Shown in pieces: positions 1 through 9,842 of a stretch of 64,000 bases of DNA. Made by a program: the position numbers and the translations under genes. Within the stretch, counting starts at the first letter, position 1; each line of letters opens with the position of its first letter. Source of the stretch: Paracyclopina nana (Eukaryota > Arthropoda > Copepoda > Cyclopoida > Cyclopettidae); assembly GCA_019096065.1 (NCBI GenBank), contig JAGUCH010000003.1, forward strand, positions 4,340,001 through 4,404,000, given 5' to 3'. The notes beneath the pieces were generated by a model. The model was not told the DNA's origin. It ran no database searches and saw only the letters and a list, made by a program, of their open reading frames with translations.

Positions 1-252
1 GCCGAAGTTGAAGTTGCCCATGGAGCATCATCTCCTGCAACCAGAACCAGATCACGCTCAGGCCAAAAATCAGATCAACCAGATCCAGAGCTACCTCCGC
101 TGGCACCAATCAATATGCCGCCATACAGACCCCTGGTAGCACAGCCTACGGTCACGATGCCACAATTCAGGCCACTGCCTGAAATGAGCGATTCTGAAAA
201 TGATGATTTTGCTACACCAACAAATTCGAGCAGTGCTTCAAGCACAGAATAG
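1..252 (+). CDS. 3' end of a retroelement Pol polyprotein (partial)
   Basis: Frame 1 is open from the window edge to a TAG at 250-252. The 83-residue tail is low complexity, rich in Ser, Pro, Asp and Glu, with an Arg-Ser patch near its start and a Ser-rich end. No catalytic domain is visible because the gene begins before the window. It is read as a Pol C terminus because it lies just upstream of an envelope-type gene that is followed within 19 nt by a sequence with LTR-like ends. The superfamily (BEL/Pao or Gypsy) cannot be decided from this tail. Confidence 0.5.
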   Translation, partial: AEVEVAHGASSPATRTRSRSGQKSDQPDPELPPLAPINMPPYRPLVAQPTVTMPQFRPLPEMSDSENDDFATPTNSSSASSTE

Positions 253-423
253 TAGAAGAATGAGCAGCACAACGAAAAGACGGCCGCAAAATTTTGGGGG
301 CCCCCCTAAGTATACTTTGAAAATTCTGCGGCTTGAAAGAAAGCGCAATTAATAAAGAAATAATAGCAGTACAAACCGGCAGGTGTACAATAATGAGGCA
401 GCATGTCAACACGTTTCCTTTAC

Positions 424-435
424 TCTCTTTTCCAG
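424..435 (+). promoter_or_regulatory. Putative splice acceptor for env mRNA
   Basis: A pyrimidine run ending in CAG at 433-435 lies 5 nt before the ATG at 441. That ATG opens directly onto a hydrophobic signal peptide. In retroviruses and env-bearing LTR retroelements Env is usually made from a spliced subgenomic RNA, so this site would favour 441 over the upstream in-frame ATG at 393. The donor would lie outside the window. Confidence 0.4.
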
Positions 436-440
436 AAGCA

Positions 441-2768
441 ATGTACTTCACAATACTGATGACGTTCACTCTACTACTCGAGGTGCCGAGCGCACAACCC
501 CGGCCTCAACCTGCTCTACAGGAAGGAGGAGACGGACCACCTGAAGACCCGGCTGCCACCTTCACGGCGTTTGACTGCGAGTCACCAAAATCAACCCACG
601 AGAGCGTCGACTTGAATGACCCGGACGAATGCGATGATATCGGCACCACCTATGAATCGGCTGTCAACATCACCGTGCAGGTGCTGCAGACTGCGACGAC
701 CAAACCCGTCGCCGCCCACCGTTGCCACGTGACCCTGACCCGCGAAGTGACCAGATGTGGATTCGACAGCGTCAGCTACGGGACTCAGATCGTTGCTTAC
801 CACCAGCCCTATACCGTGTCGCCCCAGGCCTGCCGCAAGGCGGTGGAACGGGGCTACCTGATCGTCGAGGGCCAACGGGTGAATGTGACCCTCAACGTGC
901 CCGCCAACCTGGCTTACTTCTCTCGAGGAGGCCTTGACGGAGACCACCGATGCAGGACCATGTCATTCAGCCACAACGGTGTCATGTATCACCGCTCTTA
1001 CGAGCAGACCCGGATCGACGCCCTTGTCACCGCTGTCTATGGAAAACTACACACCAACTCTGGACGAGTGGTGTTCGACAATCACATCGTGGCCAATTAC
1101 CGGGACAAGATCGTCCACGACACGCTCGAAGGCACCATGGTATGGGAAGCTCATGACACCACCTGCATGGAAGAGACCTCTGAGGTCTATCAAGGGCCCG
1201 CTTCACTATACCCGCACCAGAACTCCACCATGTTAGGTCAGGTGGGGGATCTGCTCCTGATCGCCCGCGAGGAGGAATCCAGGTACGCAGGATTCGTCCT
1301 TAAGGGGGTCCAGTCGACCTGCCAGCGGCGGGTCTTCCGGACTCAGCTGAGGGACTTTGCAGTCGTCCTTCTCCGCCCGGGCGAAGCTCCCATTGCCGCG
1401 TCAACCCACCTGACGGAAGAGGTCCACCACGCTCACGTGCAGACCCAACTGGCTTTCCTGCACGCCGAGCACGCCCTGCATCTCGACGACCGGTTCAAAT
1501 TCCTGCAGGACCTCATCTGCAAGAATGAGCGGAGCATCCTGCACACCAAGCTGCAGGACATGGCCAGCGGTGGGTCCTCCTACGCCACGCTCGACTCCCA
1601 CGGGCCCGGCCATTTGGTCACCCGGGCTGGGGCTGTTGCCTACATCACCAGCTGCTACCCGATGCAGGCCATGACGCGTGCCTTCCCTAACTGCACGCAG
1701 GAGATCCCCGTGTTGGTCGGGAACCATTCCCGGTTCGCGGATCCCCTCTCCTTCATCTTGGTGGACCGGCCCAGCATCATACCCTGCGACGCCATCACGC
1801 CTGTGAAGTGGAGGATCCAGGGACACTGGATGTGCGCTACTCCTAGCATCCACTCCTGCACGCCGCCATCGCAATTGGACCCCACCTCCGATCGACAGCA
1901 TGGACGCCCCTACGAGATTGGTCGGGGCCTAGGAGGCGGTATCTACTCCGCCCAGCAGCAGGCCGAGCACGCCCTCTACCTGCAGCTGTACCACGCGCGC
2001 GAGGCCGTGGTCACCACTCTGACGTCCAACGTTCTAAGGAACGGCTTCGCACGCGGATCGGGGACCACCACCCTCTGGTCCGAGGACGACATCGACATGA
2101 TGGTTGACCAGGTGGGCAACGCCCTCATCCCTTTCTTTTCGACCGTGGGGAAATACTGGAGCTACATGACCGGAGGTTTGGTGATCCTGGGCCTCATCAA
2201 GATCATCCTAGGCTCTATCATCCGTATGATTACCCTGTATCGCCGCCGAGGGCTTGGGTGGTGGTTGATGTATGGCCTGTGGCACACCGCCTTCATGGCT
2301 GTCGAACTCCCCTGGCGCATGGTAGCCAACCTGGGTAACGACGGACCCTTGTTCCCTGGCGACGACGATGAGGATGATGGCCACCCGGATTTCCGGCGCC
2401 GACCCCGCTGGAAGCGAGACCACCGAGAACGAGCGGCCACCGAGCTCAGCGACTTCACCGTGCAAGATGGTTCGGAAACGGGAGAGAAAGACCCTTTGGA
2501 TGCCCCGGACAAGTCGACATCGCCCCTCAAGGCTCTCCGCCGGTGGACGCGGCCCGACAAGGAGACCCAAGCATATCAGGACCTCCAGGCCCAGATCCGT
2601 ACGATTCATCAGCAATACACGGATCTATACGGGGTCCTGCAGCAGACACTTCCCCAGGCACGCGTGGTTGACGCGAATGGGACCCAGCCCAGCGCTCCCG
2701 CCATGGAGGGTCCCCCTCGAGGCTCCCTGCTAGACCTGACTCAATCCGTCACTGCGAGGACACAGTAA
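441..2768 (+). CDS. env: Retroelement envelope glycoprotein (chuvirus-like?)
   Basis: A 775-residue single-exon membrane glycoprotein. The N terminus is a signal peptide (about residues 1-20), followed by a Cys-rich ectodomain with several N-glycosylation sequons. A hydrophobic anchor lies at about 575-600, a second hydrophobic stretch at about 610-630, then a long charged tail containing an acidic block (GDDDEDD). The ectodomain cysteine pattern (RCGFDSVSYG near residue 110, then a spaced Cys and a GYL motif) recalls glycoproteins of chuvirus-like negative-strand viruses, which are known to have been captured by insect BEL/Pao elements; this match is from memory and uncertain. The frame is intact. 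It sits between a Pol tail and an LTR, so it is part of an endogenous element. It is visibly richer in G and C than the host genes around it. In-frame ATGs at 393 and 441 are both possible starts. Confidence 0.7.
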   Translation: MYFTILMTFTLLLEVPSAQPRPQPALQEGGDGPPEDPAATFTAFDCESPKSTHESVDLNDPDECDDIGTTYESAVNITVQVLQTATTKPVAAHRCHVTLTREVTRCGFDSVSYGTQIVAYHQPYTVSPQACRKAVERGYLIVEGQRVNVTLNVPANLAYFSRGGLDGDHRCRTMSFSHNGVMYHRSYEQTRIDALVTAVYGKLHTNSGRVVFDNHIVANYRDKIVHDTLEGTMVWEAHDTTCMEETSEVYQGPASLYPHQNSTMLGQVGDLLLIAREEESRYAGFVLKGVQSTCQRRVFRTQLRDFAVVLLRPGEAPIAASTHLTEEVHHAHVQTQLAFLHAEHALHLDDRFKFLQDLICKNERSILHTKLQDMASGGSSYATLDSHGPGHLVTRAGAVAYITSCYPMQAMTRAFPNCTQEIPVLVGNHSRFADPLSFILVDRPSIIPCDAITPVKWRIQGHWMCATPSIHSCTPPSQLDPTSDRQHGRPYEIGRGLGGGIYSAQQQAEHALYLQLYHAREAVVTTLTSNVLRNGFARGSGTTTLWSEDDIDMMVDQVGNALIPFFSTVGKYWSYMTGGLVILGLIKIILGSIIRMITLYRRRGLGWWLMYGLWHTAFMAVELPWRMVANLGNDGPLFPGDDDEDDGHPDFRRRPRWKRDHRERAATELSDFTVQDGSETGEKDPLDAPDKSTSPLKALRRWTRPDKETQAYQDLQAQIRTIHQQYTDLYGVLQQTLPQARVVDANGTQPSAPAMEGPPRGSLLDLTQSVTARTQ

Positions 2769-2786
2769 CCTTCTAGCGTGGGGTGA

Positions 2787-3031
2787 TGTAGCAGGGAGCG
2801 TGTCGGCCTACGGGTCGACCGCTCGCTGCGCGCGCTCGCCTCGGGCGCGCGGTAGTATAACGAGTAGTATAGTGTGATCATCAGTAAAGGAAATAAATTC
2901 ACCGCATTGGCACGTGTTGTCTGCGGCCCAAAGACTGACCTCTGCTAGCCTCCAGGCCCGTCCCCGCTTGACGTAGCCTAGATACGAGTAGTGGCTTGAT
3001 AAGTCACAGTAGTATATCTCGACCTACTACA
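2787..3031 (+). repeat. 3' LTR of the env-bearing retroelement
   Basis: A 245-bp segment starts TGTAGCAGGG and ends CCTACTACA, so its termini form the inverted pair TGTAG/CTACA expected of an LTR. It lies 18 nt after the env stop, preceded by a short purine-rich stretch (GGGGTGA). It contains an AATAAA signal at 2892-2897 and TATA-like stretches near 2855-2875. The 5' LTR is outside the window, so identity between the LTRs and the target-site duplication cannot be checked. Confidence 0.65.
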
Positions 3032-3064
3032 TTTCTGACTTTGGAAACCATAGCTGAATTGAGG

Positions 3065-3109
3065 AGCAATGGATTACTTGGATAATGGTTATCCAAGTAA
3101 TCCATTGCT
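3065..3109. repeat. Perfect palindrome, 21-bp arms, 3-nt loop
   Basis: The arms 3065-3085 and 3089-3109 are exact reverse complements around TGG. They contain ATCCAAGTAATCC-type words that recur in looser form through the repeat region to about 5420. It lies 33 bp beyond the LTR end. Confidence 0.9.
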
Positions 3110-3189
3110 GACTTAGATTTACCATGACATAGGTAAATTTTGGGCAGCCAGGTCCAAGAACTGACTAAAATCTATTAGAACAGTTGGGA

Positions 3190-5420
3190 CTCCTTCCCTT
3201 GGATTCACAATGGATCGTCCATGGATAGACTACGACAAATTGGCCTCTCATGGACAAAATAAATCGTTCTTGGATCAATTACTTTTACAGATAATCCATG
3301 GATCATCATTGGATCGACAATCAGAACACACAGGCCGTAGATAGACCAGGACAGACATATATTGGGTTCGACAAGAAATACCAACTCACATAAAAAGCCA
3401 TTTCCGCAATCTCTAGAAATTCCACCAATTGGCCAAATTCTCATTTCAAGACCAATTTTCAGCATCTTATTTTTGAATGACTTCTTGGCTATCAAAAGTG
3501 CCCAAAGTAGTAGATATTGACAAATAAGATGAAATTTTGCCTTAAAAATAAATTTTTCTTGGATATAGTCCATTTTTGGAGAAAAAGAAGAACAGTTTGG
3601 CCATTTTGAGGCAATCAAGATATTGTGAGAAAAAAAATAACCAAGACACCATTTCAGGATAATCAATTGAAATTGGGCCTGGAAATTTATGGAATGAGGA
3701 GATATGATAGACTGTTTTTAGCTTATGGCTATAAGAAAAAGATTTTGAAATACTGTCTCAAATGTAGCTATACTTTTGCTGCAAGAGTCAAAATTCAGTT
3801 GCTGAGCACTTTCTCCAGCCATGGTAGTCTCTTTTGCCAGTCTATCCAAGGATAGTCTGTTCTGCCAGTCTATCCAAGGACAGAATGTTTTTGTCAATAC
3901 AGGGACAGTTTGTTGCTGCATTCTAACAATGTACAGGGTGCAGCGCCAAAAATGCAATTGTGCAACAGCCAATTCGGCCAGTTTCTTTACTACTTCTGAG
4001 CAGCCCGCTGTGTGTAGGGGCTCCTATCCTAGGATCTACTATGGACCTGGACTAGAAACTACTGTGATGCACCTGGACTAGCATCTACACTGGACCTGGA
4101 ATTGAATCTACTGCCACAACGTACCAGGAATAGAAACTACTGTGACAGAACTGGAATAGAATCTACTGTGTAACATAACAGGAATAGCATCTACAGACCT
4201 GTACTTACATCTACTACAAAGACAGAAAAGGAATAGAATCCACTAGAACAAAAACTAGGCCAGCAAAGTTAGTAATACATCAGGTAGATAAATCAGCTAA
4301 GTGATTAAGGTCATGACAAATAAGATATATTGAAGTATGCAACAAGTCCTAGAAGTCTTGGCCATGTTTTTCAGTCAGGAAGAACTTTGGCATAAAAAGT
4401 CATAGTCTAATAAGTAAAACACAAGTCTTGAACTTATAGGCAAGTCTTGGAGTTATAGGCAAGCCCTTAAGTTTTGGCCAAATCCTGAAGTATTGGCCAA
4501 GTCCTGAAATTTTGGTAAGTCCTGAAGTTTCAACTAAGTCCTAAGTATTGGCTAAGTCTTGAAGCTAGAGACAAGTCCTGAAGTATTGGCCAAGTTCTGA
4601 AGTTAAGGTAAATCCTGAAGTTAAAAGCAAGTCTTGAAGTGAGAGGCAAGTCCTTAAGGTTCAGCCAAGTCCTAAAGTCCAAATCTTGAATGTAGTGGCC
4701 AAGTCCTGAAGTCCAAATCTTGAATGTTTTGGCCAAGTCCTGAAATATCAGCTAGGTTGTAAAGTAAATTGCATTTCAGCTTTGGTTTCAACAAATTCAG
4801 AGTATTAGGTCAGCCTAAATTCTATTATGGCATGCATTAGCAATTGTTTAAATCCCAAGTCTGGTAAAGATGCTGTTCCTGGTCTGTCACAGTAGTTTCT
4901 ATTCCTGTACTGTCACAGTAGATCCTATTCCTGCTCTGTTATGGAGTAGATTCTATTCCGGTATCGTCACAGTAGTTCCTATTCTAGCTCTGTCATGGAG
5001 TAGACTCTATTCCATTACCGTCACATTAGTTTCTAGCACAGTATGTTCTGGTAGGTCCTATTCCAGCTTCTTGAGTACAGTTTTGGAGCCGCATGCTTTT
5101 CTAGCTTTCAATCCAAGTTTGATCCGTTTTTTGGTGCAGGGACAATCAGATTTGTCAGGCTATCCAGTCACAGTTTGAAATACTTGACCCAAGTCCTGCT
5201 AAGTCAGAGTAGTCGATCCAAGGACTATCCATTTCATTGATCCAAGGACAGTTTGTTTTCAAAGTTAATCCAGGGACTATGAGTTATGTCTATCCAAGGG
5301 CAATCCGTTGGAGTATTCCAAGTACAGTATGTCTTAGTTGATCCAAGCACAGCTGCCCGATAGTTGGTCCTGGCTCTAGCAAACAGTTGGTCCTGGTCTG
5401 AGTTTGTCTCAGTTGATCCA
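3190..5420. repeat. Inverted minisatellite arrays (intergenic)
   Basis: No gene is seen here. Three degenerate short motifs are arranged symmetrically. GGAATAGAATCTACTG-like units at about 4020-4260 reappear in reverse complement at about 4870-5075. Between them, at about 4422-4750, lies an array of roughly sixteen units of about 19 bp (CAAGTCCTGAAGTATTGGC-like). Outer copies of a word like ATCCAAGGACAGT occur at about 3840-3890 and 5215-5420, with opposite-strand versions (TGGAT) at about 3190-3310. Confidence 0.7.
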
Positions 5421-5904
5421 TGCATAGGACACAGGTCTTCTTAATATTAGCATATTTGAACCTGAGTGCAACTACTAGTTCAACTGTACATCAGAGAGAG
5501 TGGCAATCTTGGCAAGCTGAGCCCGCCAAAATTTGCCAAGGTCAAACTTATTTACTTGGTGAAGTGGAGTGACAGATTTCCTTAAAATTGCACCACCTAT
5601 GACTTCGACCATTTTCAACCTTTGCAATCTGCTCAGCAATGTGCGTTGGATGATTGCCGCTCTGTCATATAATAAAGTTGAACTATTAACTACACATGTG
5701 ACTCAGCTCCATTTAAAAGTGAAGGTTGCTGAATGAAAAAGCTTTGTGATATGAAGCATGCTTTCCATTTTTTTTATTAAAATAAAGGGCTATACTTTCA
5801 AATATTTCCGTAGGCCCGCCCTCCGCTGTCCATTTATGGACGCCTTTACCTAGTTCTAAATAATTTTTTTCTAGAATAAATAGTATATTTAACATACGTA
5901 CGTA
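5421..5904. other. Intergenic, 3' flank of TOX
   Basis: A-T rich sequence without a supportable ORF. Minus-strand AATAAA (TTTATT on the plus strand near 5772) could serve the TOX gene, which ends at 5905. Nothing else is recognised. Confidence 0.4.
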
Positions 5905-6828
5905 TCAAGCTCTCTGTTCCGCAACCCACGAAGCAAAAACATTTTTGCAGTGAACAACTGCACACTCATTAGAGCAATACTCATCATCCCACTCAGAGCT
6001 CTTGATTGCAGCTTTGCCACATCCCTGTCGAATGCACGAGTTTTCTGTCATCTCTTCTGGCTCAGCCATTTTTGACACTATCGACGAAATGTTTGTCGTA
6101 TTGAGTGTGGAAGTGAAGACCTCCTTTGTAGATTCGTCCGCGTACTCTTCTTCCATCTTCTCTGGCTGTTGATGCTGGAAAGTTCCAGATTTGTAGGCTT
6201 CCATTTCACGCTGAAACCTCAGTTTGTCTTCTTCGTTTCTCCTTTTGTACACTGCTTTCTCGTTTTCACCGAGGGCCTCCCACATGGAGGCCACTATTTT
6301 GGATATGTCTCCGAACTTTGCACCCTGAAAAACGTAAAAGCTTAGGCACTGATCATCTCACGATGTGACTGAAATTAAGCATACTGGATTTTTCGACTTG
6401 ATGGTTGCTTGTGTGTCCCTGAAGAACAAAGTGTAAGCTGAGCAAGCGCCAGCGGGAGCGTTTGGATCTTTCTTTTTTCTCGGCGATCTCGTTTTCTTGG
6501 CTTTCGCTGGAGCCTCGGTCGGAACTGATGCTTGATGAATAACTATGGGTGCCGTCGTGGCAGGAGGACTCGAAATAACCTGGGGCTGCTCCGACGGCAT
6601 AATCAGCAGCTGAGACGTAGCTGGCTCTGAAAAATGCGGCACGTGATTGAAGGTTAACTAACGGTAATGGTGGAACTTACCCATTGGGCCATTTTGGAAC
6701 AAAAGTTGCGTCTCGTCAAGATTGTCGGTTGCACTCAGCAAAAACTGATCGTCAGCTGGGGAGAAGTTGAGCTCTGAGTTGACCACCGAAAAATCATCAA
6801 ACGGCTGAGAACCATCAGGAAAATCCAT
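5905..6828 (-). CDS. TOX: TOX-family HMG-box protein
   Basis: Exons 6681-6828, 6385-6626 and 5905-6324 give a 269-residue nuclear protein. A short acidic N terminus ([16 protein letters not shown]) precedes a basic Lys/Arg/Pro run, then one HMG box split by the second intron: [22 protein letters not shown], then [18 protein letters not shown]. The 'FFRDTQA' word and the C-terminal CIRQGC...[15 protein letters not shown] segment are diagnostic of TOX proteins (TOX, TOX2-4), chromatin-associated transcription regulators. It is shorter than the vertebrate members (about 500-620 residues). It is head to head with MAD1, with 399 bp between start codons. Confidence 0.9.
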
Positions 6829-7227
6829 CTTTTTTGGAAAATTCTCAGTTTCACACCTCAGCTCAAGTTTGTTTTGGTAACAAATCGCTCAGCTTTGAGC
6901 AACTGTACTACAAAACGTAGGGCTTAAAAAGATTAGTGAGAATGTTTGTTTTCTCGGATATTCTTATTAAGAATTGAGTTTTATCACGTGAGAATATTTT
7001 AAAAAATATCTTTTCATTATTTTTTTGCGTGCTATGCATATTTTAGGAAATTAAACTGTTGCAGAATTTAGATAAGCCTGAAAAAAATGAAACTGGCGCT
7101 TTCACGATCATTTTCACAAGCTTTGAAAATAAACAGCAAGGTGAATTCGCTGAATTGAGGATTTTTCGTTAAATTGTGGTGGCCAAAATGCCCTTATTAG
7201 GCTGGTGAATCAGAGACTTCTCAAAGA
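6829..7227. promoter_or_regulatory. Shared 5' region of TOX and MAD1
   Basis: 399 bp separate two divergent start codons. The interval is A-T rich with no clear TATA box. It must contain both 5' UTRs and core promoters unless distal non-coding exons exist. This is inferred from position only. Confidence 0.45.
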
Positions 7228-9726
7228 ATGGAGGAAGAAAGTGGAAACACACCGACCGCATTGGTCAAAATCTTTGGCGATTTCGGCACGAGAGCCAGAA
7301 TTGCGTCGAGCCGAGGCTATGAAAGTCGGGGTCGACAGACCTCGGGATCGTCATTTTCTTCAGTTTTCAACCACCCTTCATACAGTAGTCGTTCAAGATC
7401 CTCTGTGACTCCGATTGGCAAGCTTGTTTTCGAAGACACTCTCGAGTCCCCTCATCAAACTAGCCAGAAGAGCATGAAAAGAAATAGTAGCGTTCTTGAC
7501 GATCCTCTCTGCGGCCTTGACAGGTACCCCAAGGCCAAAAAATCTGATGACACCAACAATGCGTTGACTGAAATCAATCGCTTGAAAATGGAACTCATTC
7601 AGAAAGAGGCGGATGTCGTGTCGCTTGAATCCGAAGTGAAGCAAGGCCAAGCAGCTATAAAGAAAATGGAGCTCGAAGTGGCTAGAGATCGATTGGCCAG
7701 AGAGAACGAGAGAGAACTGCAAATCAGACAAATGAGGAACGACCGAGAGTTAATTGAAGATCTGCAGAATAAAATTGCCGTTTTGACCAAAAGAAAAGCC
7801 CACAACCAGGAATATGAAGAGATGCGTCAGCTCTCGTCAAGAAGGCAGAGTTACTCGAATGAAGCGGGCCAGATTGAAAGCCTAACCGAAGAATTAGTGC
7901 AACTAAGAGATGAGCTCTTCAGCCTCAAATCCGAAATGCAAGACAGGGATGCTCACCATGAGGAACAGATTGGCAGCTTACAATCCGTAAATCAAGAACT
8001 GGAAGAGCGAATTCAAAATACGGAACGCAATCCTGAAATGACATCCTCCATTAAGCAAGAGTTGGAAAGGGTGAAAGGAGAATTGGCCATAGCGCTGCAG
8101 GACTTGAAGAAAAGCCAAAGCGATCTCCAATCTCTGGAAGATGACCGTGTGCAGCACAAGATCATGCGCAGTAAACTTGACCAATTCAGCTCTTTGCAAG
8201 CTGAGGTGGAAAATCTTCGAATGGAGAATAAACTCCTCAACGAAACTGCTGACAATGTCACCCTTCTGAAACAACAAATTGAGGATCTCACTGCGACATT
8301 GGCGCAAAAGGAGGAGTCTTTGAATGCGAGCAGGGCTAAGGAAAGGGAGCTCTTTTACATTGAGCGGCAGTCAGCTGAGTGGAAAAAAATCGTTTGGAAA
8401 CTTTTAACGCCATCCGAGAGACAAGAGATGGGAGACCACATTGGACCAGATGTTTTGTCTTCCAAGATATCTGAGTTCCAACAACAAATTCTGACCCAAG
8501 CTGAACAAATCGAGATGGAAAAAAATGAGGCGAAAAAAGAGCGCTGCGAAAAGTCCAGCCTTGTCAAGTCCCTTGAGGCTCAGCGTGAAAAGTGTAAAGT
8601 TGATGAAAAAAACTTGAACGAGCAAGCCAACCTGATCAAAAGATTTAAGCGAAAGCTTCTTTTGGTGAGCAAAGAACGAGACAGCTACAAAGGCGTTCTG
8701 GAGTCGTATGAGCACGAGCTTACCTTCAATGGAGCTGCCTTTGAGAAAGACCGAGTATCAGCCATGGAAAGCGCACTCAATGATTACAGGATGACGGTTG
8801 AGCGGCTTGAAGATCTTTTGGCTGCGGCAAGATCAACCAAAGACTCCTTTGAAACTGAGCAAAAGCTAAGGGAAGAGATTTCAGCTCTGACTCAAAAAAT
8901 CGAACGCTTGGAATCTGAAAATGCCGCTTTATTGCAACAAAACCAAAGTGGACCACAGATGGAAGAGGGCAACGAACGAGTTATACATTTTCTTGATAAT
9001 CCATTGAGCCAAGCTGCCGATGCTCGTAAAAGAGAGGTGGAAAGCTTGAAGACTGAAGTAATAGCTCTTAAAGCTCGAATCAAACTTCTCGAGGAAGGAC
9101 AGACAAAGGATCTTACTCTATTAGTCGGCCAAAAAGTTAGCGAAGATGGTTCGGAAGAGGTGGCTCAATTGAAAGAGGAGCTCAAGGCTGCTGATATCAG
9201 AAAGCAAAGACTGATTGAAGCGTTCAAGAAAACTTCTCAAGAATTTCGTGAGACGTGTTGCCTCCTCACCGGCTATCGAATTGATGGCCTCAGTGATGGC
9301 AAGTATCGGTTGAGCCCAGTGTATGCAGAAACCGAGAATGAGTACTTGGTGTTCAAAAAGGAGCAAAGTGGAGAGTGCATGCTTCTAGAGACTGAATATT
9401 CATCTCAAGAGCACGTACGAAAGCTCATTCAGCTCCACTTGAACAGGCAAAATTCAATCCCAGTGTTCCTAGCTGCCGTCATCACTGACCTCTTTTCTAG
9501 ACAAACGTTTGATACAGCGTCTCAATTTGATGAAGAAGAGGAGAACGATGAAGAAGGAGGAGAAGAGCACGGCTACGACAATGTAGAAGAAGAAGAGGAG
9601 GAGGTATTGGAGGAAGACGATGAACATCCCCACGACGATGATGAGGAGGTAAACACCCGCTCAGAGTCCGATGGAGATGAAGAGGAGCGGAGTGATGATG
9701 ATGATGACATTGTATGCATTGATTAG
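7228..9726 (+). CDS. MAD1L1: Mitotic spindle checkpoint protein MAD1
   Basis: An uninterrupted 832-residue ORF. Residues about 80-650 are almost continuous heptad coiled coil, as in MAD1, which recruits MAD2 to unattached kinetochores and nuclear pores. The globular C-terminal (RWD-like) domain is clear: LTGYRIDGL, YRLSPVYAE, LLETEYS, and SIPVFLAAVITDLFSRQT near residue 750, the signature end of MAD1. Human MAD1 (718 residues) stops near this point. Here an extra tail of about 70 residues, nearly all Glu/Asp, follows. The gene has no introns, unlike most neighbours. A polyadenylation signal (AATAAA, 9729-9734) begins 2 nt after the stop. It converges on WDR37, 116 bp away. Confidence 0.92.
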   Translation: MEEESGNTPTALVKIFGDFGTRARIASSRGYESRGRQTSGSSFSSVFNHPSYSSRSRSSVTPIGKLVFEDTLESPHQTSQKSMKRNSSVLDDPLCGLDRYPKAKKSDDTNNALTEINRLKMELIQKEADVVSLESEVKQGQAAIKKMELEVARDRLARENERELQIRQMRNDRELIEDLQNKIAVLTKRKAHNQEYEEMRQLSSRRQSYSNEAGQIESLTEELVQLRDELFSLKSEMQDRDAHHEEQIGSLQSVNQELEERIQNTERNPEMTSSIKQELERVKGELAIALQDLKKSQSDLQSLEDDRVQHKIMRSKLDQFSSLQAEVENLRMENKLLNETADNVTLLKQQIEDLTATLAQKEESLNASRAKERELFYIERQSAEWKKIVWKLLTPSERQEMGDHIGPDVLSSKISEFQQQILTQAEQIEMEKNEAKKERCEKSSLVKSLEAQREKCKVDEKNLNEQANLIKRFKRKLLLVSKERDSYKGVLESYEHELTFNGAAFEKDRVSAMESALNDYRMTVERLEDLLAAARSTKDSFETEQKLREEISALTQKIERLESENAALLQQNQSGPQMEEGNERVIHFLDNPLSQAADARKREVESLKTEVIALKARIKLLEEGQTKDLTLLVGQKVSEDGSEEVAQLKEELKAADIRKQRLIEAFKKTSQEFRETCCLLTGYRIDGLSDGKYRLSPVYAETENEYLVFKKEQSGECMLLETEYSSQEHVRKLIQLHLNRQNSIPVFLAAVITDLFSRQTFDTASQFDEEEENDEEGGEEHGYDNVEEEEEEVLEEDDEHPHDDDEEVNTRSESDGDEEERSDDDDDIVCID

Positions 9727-9728
9727 CA

Positions 9729-9734
9729 AATAAA
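9729..9734 (+). terminator. Poly(A) signal of MAD1
   Basis: AATAAA starts almost directly after the MAD1 TAG, implying a very short 3' UTR. The next gene is convergent and ends at 9843. Confidence 0.5.
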
Positions 9735-9842
9735 CAAAAAGATTATGATCATTTTAACAATTGGTTGAATACTTTATAAATAGCTTTGAATATCCGTATT
9801 AAGTGTAGCACCACCCAAACCGAAAACAAATACAATGATAGC

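Noticed and set aside
1401..2615. Several antisense and alternative frames over env
   Set aside because: They mirror a G-C rich coding region and have no domains or start context.
441..3031. G-C rich 5' segment as bacterial contamination
   Set aside because: The ORF encodes an envelope-type glycoprotein and is followed by an LTR with AATAAA, consistent with a eukaryotic retroelement.
3205..5425. ORFs within the minisatellite block
   Set aside because: They are built from the repeat units and show no protein features.
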